Assembly: GCA_951394405.1 (NCBI GenBank)
Contig: OX596339.1
Coordinates: 2,852,001-2,916,000, forward strand
From: Coprinellus micaceus
Taxonomy: Eukaryota; Basidiomycota; Agaricomycetes; Agaricales; Psathyrellaceae
Length of the DNA: 64,000 bases
Direction: 5' to 3'
Shown: positions 57,584-64,000 of the stretch, piece after piece
Position numbering within the stretch: position 1 is the first letter of the stretch
Layout: the number at the start of each line of letters is the position of its first letter
Notes under the pieces: model-generated
Database searches by the model: none
What the model was told of the DNA's origin: nothing
Seen by the model: only the letters and a program-made list of their open reading frames with translations
Program-made: the position numbers and the translations under genes

Positions 57584-58660
57584 TTATACATTGGCCGGTG
57601 GCCAAGGAGGCAGGTTGTTCATCGCTGCGTTCGTCGCTTCCCGTACCATCTGCTTGCCTGCCCTGTCAGACGACTGACGGTAGCTTTGGAAGACCTCTTG
57701 CAGCTGGAACTTGGACGCGGTGACCGAGTCTACATGGAGCAGGTTAGAACTGGGGGCCGCAGGATCGCAAAAAATGTGTAACACACCAGACTGTTCGTCA
57801 GCCTCCTTTTGCAGCTGCTGTATCCTCGCAATCTCTGCCTGGTATTGCTGCTGATGGTACCCAGCAAATGGTAACTGGGCCTTCAGCTGCTCGACCTGCG
57901 TCCCTGCAGCCATCTTCCTAGCGTTCCAAGCCGCGCCCAAAGTATCGAACGTCGTGAAGAATTGGTTCCAGGTAGGACCATTCCATGCTTCGATTTGGGC
58001 TTTGTTTGAGCGGAGATAATCTCGGGGGTGAGGATCTCCGGTCGGCGATACGCCCGTCAGTGCGCTGGCCGTCGGACTCGTAGGACTCGCGAATTGGTTT
58101 CCATAGCCGCCTCCAAACTGCTGTTGCTGGTACTGTTGCTGATATTGCTGCTGCTGCTGCTGCTGTTGTTGGTTCTGCCCACTTGTCCCGTCCCACTGAG
58201 CCAATGGTCCGTACGGATCGAACTGCGCGACGTAGCCCGGATTGTTGCTGATCTGAGCTTGTGCGGGACCCAACGATTGTGGTTGCTGTTGGGGTAGTCC
58301 GGTCGGCTGGCCAGTCAGGTATCCGTAGCTGCTCCCATTGATGTTTGCGGCCATCTGCTGGCCGAAAGAGCTCGTAGGTTGGAATCCCGAGGGAGAATTT
58401 GGTGTATACTGAGGGGGATTCATCATGTAGCCTGGCTGCTGCTGCTGCTGCTGCGGATATGGGCTGTAGGCAGGCTGGGACTGCTGTTGTCCATATCCTC
58501 CCCCTGTCGAACCATTGTTAGGCCACTGAGAATACTGTGCATTGGAGTCGATTGGAGGCGAAGAAAGGGATGGGTATCGGTTCGCGGCGTTGGTCGGATC
58601 GTTGGCGTTGACGAAGGGGTTGTTCATTTGGCGGATAGGGGGACTTGCGTAGCGGTACAT
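57584..58660 (-). CDS. Hypothetical Gln/Asn/Pro-rich protein
   Basis: Start at ATG 58660 (MYRYASPPIRQMNNPFVNAN), one clear intron (GTGTGT..ATGTAG, near 57790-57731), stop at 57584 after NNLPPWPPANV; about 340 residues. The first two thirds are disordered and rich in Gln, Pro, Tyr and Gly, with poly-Gln runs encoded by CAG/CAA repeats around 58130-58170 and 58436-58452. A folded part follows (DYLRSNKAQIEAWNGPTWNQ, FFTTFDTLGAAWNARKMAAG) with a coiled coil (EIARIQQLQKEADEQ). The conserved block after the disordered leader is known to me from other basidiomycete proteins without function. Q/N-rich leaders of this kind often drive condensate formation; that is inference. Confidence 0.7.
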   Translation of the reverse strand: MYRYASPPIRQMNNPFVNANDPTNAANRYPSLSSPPIDSNAQYSQWPNNGSTGGGYGQQQSQPAYSPYPQQQQQQPGYMMNPPQYTPNSPSGFQPTSSFGQQMAANINGSSYGYLTGQPTGLPQQQPQSLGPAQAQISNNPGYVAQFDPYGPLAQWDGTSGQNQQQQQQQQQYQQQYQQQQFGGGYGNQFASPTSPTASALTGVSPTGDPHPRDYLRSNKAQIEAWNGPTWNQFFTTFDTLGAAWNARKMAAGTQVEQLKAQLPFAGYHQQQYQAEIARIQQLQKEADEQSGVLHIFCDPAAPSSNLLHVDSVTASKFQLQEVFQSYRQSSDRAGKQMVREATNAAMNNLPPWPPANV

Positions 58661-59063
58661 GGAATGGGGGGAAAGTAAAAATACAAGAAACGACACCAGG
58701 AACAAGTGCTATGAAAACGCTGTGGACATCGGGGTTGAATGAAGAGGCAGTACGATGGCGACGGCAAGTGTGCCCACAACTCGGAGCTGGAAATCGATGA
58801 CATCACGTGGATTATGGGCGCTTCTCAACCGTGAGTGTTCGGGGACATGACGATAACACGCTGCTGGACTCGAAATTCCTCACTAAAACTTGACCAAAAG
58901 GCATTTCTGTATCTGGAGTCCATTCCTATGAATTCTCCTAGACGATCTCCGCTCCCCTATTTCTTTTCGCTGCATTTACGGAATACAATGGCCACCGGAG
59001 TATTAGCCCAGACAACAATGAAAGCACCACCAAAGGCGACACCACGACTATACCGTCATACCC
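58661..59063. other. Intergenic region between two minus-strand genes
   Basis: These 403 bp contain the promoter of the Q-rich gene and the 3' UTR of galactokinase. No other feature seen. Confidence 0.5.
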
Positions 59064-61177
59064 TTAAACCTTGAGTACTGAACGGCGAACAATAGTCAGG
59101 ATGGGCTTTGCATGAAATGTTTTCAGGACTCACCGCATGCGCCTCGACCAGGCTTCGTTGCAAATATAGCTTCATTCAATGCCGCCTCATCCAAAACTTT
59201 ATAAGGGGGATATTCGCTTCGAATCTTGCTAATAAATCCCTCCACTTGGTTTTCGGCTACCATTGAAACCGTGCATCCTCCCCAACCAGCACCTAATAAG
59301 GCATCAGAATCATTCTGGGTCCCAAACCCGAGACGACTTGCCAGTCAGACGACTCCCAAGTGCCCCAGCCGACCGTGCAAGCTTTGTCAATTGGTCGAGC
59401 TCGGGACAGGAGCAGTTGCAGAGCTCCGCACAGCTGTCCTGAGACTCGTTCATCAGTTCTCCGAGTTTCTTCCTGTACCCAGCAGCGCTGCCTTCAGCAG
59501 AGTTCTGGGACTCCAGGCAGACTTGACGGAACTGAAGTACACGGAGAGCTTCGGAAAATACATGTTTCGCCCTTTTGTACAGCTCGAAGTGGGTGGCTTC
59601 AACTGAGTGACGGAAATTAGGAGTGAGATCCAGACTGCGTAACATTACGGCGAACTCACCGTGTATCCAAGATAGATGCAGTCTGTGGAACGCATCGGAC
59701 GCGAGTCCCGACATTCCAATCATTTCCTCCATGGTCACACCCGAGCGACCAGCTTCCCGAGGCTTCAAAACATCCAACTTCCCCAAAATATCTTCCAAAC
59801 CCGCGGCTAGTTTCTCTACGGACAGCCAATTCCCAGGTGTCTCCCCACGATATTTCCCAACGACCTCCCTCAGCGTGATACGCTCCTGCTCTCCTACCTC
59901 CACGCCCAGCGAGCGTGCCAAGACTCGGGCAGCCACAAGTGTTTCCACGACACGAAGGTTGTAGTTTGTCTTCGCGGTGACAGCCTTGTCGGAAATCACC
60001 AGGGAGTTGGCGATGACGAAGACTACTCCGGGAGGAAGGAAAGCGGGAGAAGCCCTGAGTTCTGGATAGAAGGAGATATAGAGAGCGGAAGCCGGGTCAG
60101 ACATGACTGAGGCTGCCTGGTCCATACTGCAGCCAGTGGGAACGATTATCAGATGATGAACTTCGAATCCCAGGGAGGGAAAGGTACCTACCCCCCACTA
60201 TTCACACCTAGTGGTCGTGGGTGAGTGGTTGGAAACCGTCCAACATTGCGCTGGGATACTCACCGACTCGTTTCTCGTTCTCCATTGCCATTTTTACGAG
60301 CTGACCCTTCGTCAGAGTGCTCGGGCGCTCCGGTGCGTTTCCGAGCTGATTGGCAATACGATGTAAACCATTGAGGTATAGATATTCAGGTTGTTAGAGC
60401 CTACCTTCTCGTTCACGGCCAGGAAAGTCAATGTGCTGGCTACGACCATCGCCGCGCTGGATGAAAGGCCAGAGCCAGCAGGAACGGATCCTGTAACCAG
60501 AAGGTCCACCGGGACGGGACCCTGGTCATCGATACCCTTCGATGAGGGGAAGTAATGCTGAAGAACGCCCTTCACGAGAGTGTCAGAGCGAGGGCAACAG
60601 CATCATGGACTGGGAGCACCAACGTAATACCCCGCCTTGACATAGCTCTCCCAGCGCAACTCCTTCGTGTTGATATTTAGATGCCATTCTTCTACGTGGG
60701 CCGTGTCGTCTGCTGACTGCCCTCGTACTGTAGGGGAAAATTCCTGCCTAGTATACTTGCCATGTAGGTTCTCCGCAATCACAGAGCCAGATCCTGAGGT
60801 GGTAGCAGAGGTAGGCCCGCATGCGATGAGGATGTCGGGCTCCACAGCCGCAGGCAATACACCGAAGAGGGCATAATCAATGTGCTCTCCTATAAGACAG
60901 GAATTAGATCGTCAAAGCAGCTTTCTCCGACGTGATAAGCAATACCTATAAGGCTGCGAAGCATGTCAGTCTCGAAGGTACCGTATAGATATCATTGTTT
61001 GGCGTACTTCACGCGACCTGGTGCTCTCACAATGTATCTGGGCTTCTTTCCAAATCTCTTCTCGAACTCCTCCGCCAGACCATTCCATCGTTCAATGTTC
61101 TGCAGTGACGCTCCGATCCCACCAAACACGTCGGTCAAGTTCGTGTACACAGGGATTGCTTGGTCGGCGTAGTCCAT
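59064..61177 (-). CDS. GAL1: Galactokinase
   Basis: First enzyme of the Leloir pathway, phosphorylating galactose with ATP in the cytosol; GHMP kinase family. Start at ATG 61177 (MDYADQAIPVYTNLTDVFGG), stop at 59064 after the last tiny exon (ACVLKV). Signature motifs: RAPGRV then SLIGEHIDYALFGVLP, the ATP-binding PAGSGLSSSAAMVVASTLTF, NSGGMDQAASVMSDPASALY with the catalytic Asp, and the third GHMP motif GAGWGGCTVSMV. Fungal-type insertions and length (about 510 residues) fit Gal1 rather than bacterial GalK. The Ser-Ala pair after GLSSSAA that distinguishes active Gal1 from the regulator Gal3 is present. Around nine short introns. No other Leloir gene is in the window. Confidence 0.93.
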
Positions 61178-62026
61178 GATGATGACGGAGGACGTCAAGG
61201 TGTGGGGTGTCACCGCTTCTCAGACGCGGCTGGTCCTGGGCCGGTCAGCTGAATGTGCACCATGTGGGACTCCCTCATGCCTCCGACATATCGCCGCTGG
61301 TAAGCGCCCATGAAGGCGCCGAATATGTAGTATCGTGGAGGCCGGTTCGATCATCGATGGCGGAGGCAAAGGTCCAAAGCAGGAAGGACTCATGAACCCA
61401 CGCGTCACGTTGCCAGCGCCTCGAGGAACGAACTCTCTTTCCTCTGACACGATGATCCAAGGGAATCAGGGTGGACCCTCGCCGTCCTCCGGGGTACCCT
61501 TCACGCGAGTATCCTTGCTCCAAGCCCCATCGTATTGAGCAAGCTTCTACAGCTTCGTTTGATAGGGTGCACGCCTGCAGCAACCGCAGTCCTAACTTTC
61601 TTGCGACTTCCTGGTGCCGAGAATCTAACTGCACTCAAACATACGGTCGATCCGCGTCCGGGAATGTCGAATATCACTGCAACACACACGCGACAGCGGC
61701 TCAGCACTGCTGCTACAAAAGACTACAGAAGGCTCTACAGCGCCCAGCTTAGCCAGTTCACCTAGCGGGGTGTTTCGGCCAGCGTTTAGCAAGACAGGAT
61801 ACCCACATCGACCGTAAGCCGATAATTGCATCAGCACCATGAGCGGCGTACTACAGGAATGGACGTGATATTGTGTATCTACTACACCAGTTATTTGACC
61901 ATTCAAATTTTATCTTGATGCACATTGGGTAGATGGACCAGCGCCAAGTCGGCGTCAGTGATGTAAACACCACCGATCAAATTGTCGCGTCGCGACGCGT
62001 CCGACACAACTCTCTCTTCCACCATC
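61178..62026. other. Divergent region GAL1 / RNase H2
   Basis: These 849 bp separate two divergent starts. A minus-strand frame at 61220-61450 (REFVPRGAGNVTRGFMSPSC) looks partly coding but has no support as a gene. Otherwise promoters and 5' UTRs. Confidence 0.4.
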
Positions 62027-63053
62027 ATGTCCGACGTGGAAGATATCGCTGACGTCGAGGCCACCGTCGTTCCATCTGCTCCGGGGCCCTCAACACCGCT
62101 CACAGAGTCGTACACGTACCACTCACCCATCCCCACAGCCGCAGGGCCATACATCCTCGGTGTCGATGAGGCAGGGCGAGGTCCTGTGCTTGGCCCACTC
62201 GTTTATGGGGTAGCCTATTGCCCTGTCTCTTTCAAGGAGAGCTTGGACGGTATGGGGTTCGATGGTGAGATATACTTCTTTGGGTGGAGAGGCTGCTGAA
62301 TTTGGGTCCAGACTCGAAAGTGTTGAAGGCGGCAACACGGTCATCTCTGCTCGACAAGCTGAGCTCCGACTCCACGAATTTGGGGTGGTCCGTCCGAGTT
62401 CTCGCGCCCCAGGCAATCTCGAGTGGTATGCTGCGCCGGCCACCGGTCAACCTCAACAAACAGTCCCAAGATGCCACCATCGCTCTCATCCGGGACGTCC
62501 TCTCATTCGGCATCGAGCTGTCCCATGTCTACGTCGACGCCCTGGGGTCCACAGACAAGTACCAAGCGTACCTGTCGTCTGTCTTCCCCAGAGTCGAGTT
62601 CACGGTGGCCCAAAAGGCTGATTCCAAGTTCAAGATTGTGAGTGCGGCGAGTATAGCAGCAAAGGTAACGAGAGATGCATGTGTGGAGGCGTGGTGCTTC
62701 GAGGAGGACAAAGGGAGCGAGGAGAGCAAATGGAGTGCAGACCTGGGTTCGGGATATCCCTCAGGTGTGCCTCGAACGACGTCTCCCGTGATTGGTACTG
62801 AAACTATCGCTCAGATCCCAACACGGTGCGGTGGCTGAAGGGTGCGATCGACCCTGTGTTCGGATTCCCAAAGCTCGTCCGTTTCTCTTGGACAACGGTC
62901 AAAACGCTCCTCGACAAGGAGGGGGCGAAGGTGAAATGGACAGACGAAGGCCAGGCCAACCTCGTCAATGCGTTCCAGAACGGGTCTGGGGTAGACAAAG
63001 ACAGAACGGCAGTAGCGCGAGACTTGCACCTCTCCAGCGTCACCACTCTCTAA
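62027..63053 (+). CDS. Ribonuclease H2 subunit A
   Basis: Catalytic subunit of type 2 RNase H, which removes ribonucleotides from DNA and RNA-DNA hybrids in the nucleus. Start at ATG 62027 ([15 protein letters not shown]). Active-site motifs: [20 protein letters not shown] with the DEAGRG core, [12 protein letters not shown], and [15 protein letters not shown] with the last catalytic Asp. The family's GSGYPSD..WL block follows, interrupted by an intron (62763-62820), then [14 protein letters not shown] small intron also splits the N-terminal part near 62265-62318. Stop at 63053 after [10 protein letters not shown]. About 300 residues, as usual for eukaryotic RNASEH2A. Confidence 0.93.
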
Positions 63054-63570
63054 CTCTGCCTATGATATGTTCCGTTCCCGTTCAAGGCCGGATCGCCTTC
63101 CCGTTGGCTGAGAAAAGGTGATAGACAAATCAAATCCAAAGGTGACAAAGCGGTGGTTCCTTGGTTGCCAGCAGTGTCCCTTCGCTGCGCAGAAGCGCCC
63201 CGGGGCCGTAGAGAAGCAAGGTTCGTCTCAGCAGGCTCATGTCAGAGATTACAGCCAAGGCTATTCCCTCCAGTTGGTGAGCAAAAATCGACACAGTTAT
63301 GATACCACTAAGTGCTCATCGACACTGCAGTCTGTTCCATCATTTGATGAGCCTTGGGGACCTGATCGCGAAACCCGTTCAATCTCTACAGGCATGAGGA
63401 CCCACGACTTGAAGTGAATAGGCCCAGGGCCCACGGCGTTCTAGGAAGCCTTGGGAAGACCCGCTTCCGAAATTCTCCACGCCTGCCAAGTCTGCTGCGG
63501 AACCCATTAAATATGTGGGTTATAAGGCGCCCACATCTGCAAATTCCTTCCACAATCCGCACACCTTGAT
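63054..63570. other. Intergenic region
   Basis: These 517 bp contain the RNase H2 3' UTR and the P450 promoter. A plus-strand frame at 63118-63417 has no recognisable sequence and is not called. Confidence 0.5.
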
Positions 63571-64000
63571 ATGCCAGCGCCTACCCCCCAAGAGACGCTC
63601 GGCGCTCTACTGGCGACGTGGGTCGCTTGGAGGGTCGTGAAAGGCTTCCTAGTGAAGGACCCACTCGCCATTGTCCCTGGTCCACCGTCCAAGTCGATGT
63701 TTGTTGGTGAGCATGAAATGTTTCGAAATCTATTGGGCGATGTTGGCTAGGAGGTACTCATGTCCTACGACGTTCGAAGGTAATCTTCAGGAGGTTTTCG
63801 ACAATATGGGCTGGGACTATCGCGATAAGCTGGTACAGCAATGTAGGTATTTGAACCTACAATTTCCGGTTCCCATTGTTGTTACGAGCCCTGATTCATA
63901 TCACGGATAGACGGCAAGGTCTTTAGCTTCAACGGAATAATGAAGGTCAGGATCGCGAGTTCCCACTGGATGAAGCGACCTGACCCTGGGGGCTCCGTTC
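63571..64000 (+). CDS. Cytochrome P450, 5' part (3' end outside window)
   Basis: N-terminus of a membrane-bound haem monooxygenase. ATG 63571 opens MPAPTPQETLGALLATWVAW, a weak membrane anchor, followed by the proline hinge LAIVPGPPSKSMFVG. A first intron (63705-63780) joins to NLQEVFDNMGWDYRDKLVQQ, and a second (63842-63908) to YGKVFSFNGIMK; these match the P450 pattern before helix A and strand 1. The window ends before the oxygen-binding, ExxR and haem motifs, so subfamily and substrate cannot be given. Confidence 0.82.

Noticed and set aside
1..64000. CRISPR array, bacterial operons, ribosome binding sites or rRNA genes
   Set aside because: Intron-rich eukaryotic nuclear DNA; no regularly spaced identical repeats and no rRNA-like sequence seen.

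Overview
The window is nuclear DNA of a filamentous basidiomycete, most likely an Agaricomycete. Genes are broken by many short introns (about 45-70 nt, GT..AG), and the conserved genes are of fungal type (neutral trehalase, Rom-type Rho1 GEF with a CNH domain, ATG15 lipase). Several other genes belong to families I know only from mushroom-forming fungi, such as a Plavaka-type transposase. I cannot name the genus. All models come from reading frames and splice signals by eye, so exon borders are estimates unless stated.

Layout. (1) 1-5,025: the 3' part of the autophagy lipase ATG15 (+) converges on neutral trehalase (-). (2) About 5.2-34.4 kb: an accessory block with no conserved housekeeping gene. 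It has a nearly gene-free left part, a series of lineage-restricted genes of unknown function (9,761-11,101 -; 11,676-12,470 -; DUF6698-like 12,872-14,468 -; Cys/His-rich 16,513-17,738 +; PPxY protein 18,135-19,042 -; Ser/Pro protein 20,170-20,948 +; a relic near 21.8-22.9 kb; coiled-coil protein 25,257-26,127 +), an apparently intact Plavaka transposase (26,526-31,101 +) and another unknown gene beside it (31,746-32,516 +). A diverged 57-bp direct repeat lies near both ends (6,138-6,194 and 33,453-33,509). (3) 34.5-42.4 kb: conserved genes again, namely an RMND1/DUF155 mitochondrial protein, a Rho1 GEF and an F-box protein. (4) 43-48 kb: a young tandem duplication carrying two small secreted cysteine-containing proteins, followed by a broken F-box copy. 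(5) 48.8-64 kb: dense conserved genes, namely SART1/Snu66 divergent from the 9.5 kDa complex I subunit, a Kre9-like single-pass membrane protein, an MDR reductase, a Q-rich protein, galactokinase, RNase H2 subunit A and the start of a cytochrome P450.

The conserved genes do not form one pathway; they look like ordinary fungal gene order interrupted by the accessory block. The most interesting items are that block as a possible large mobile or transposon-rich unit, and the duplicated secreted peptide precursors with dibasic (Kex2-like) sites.
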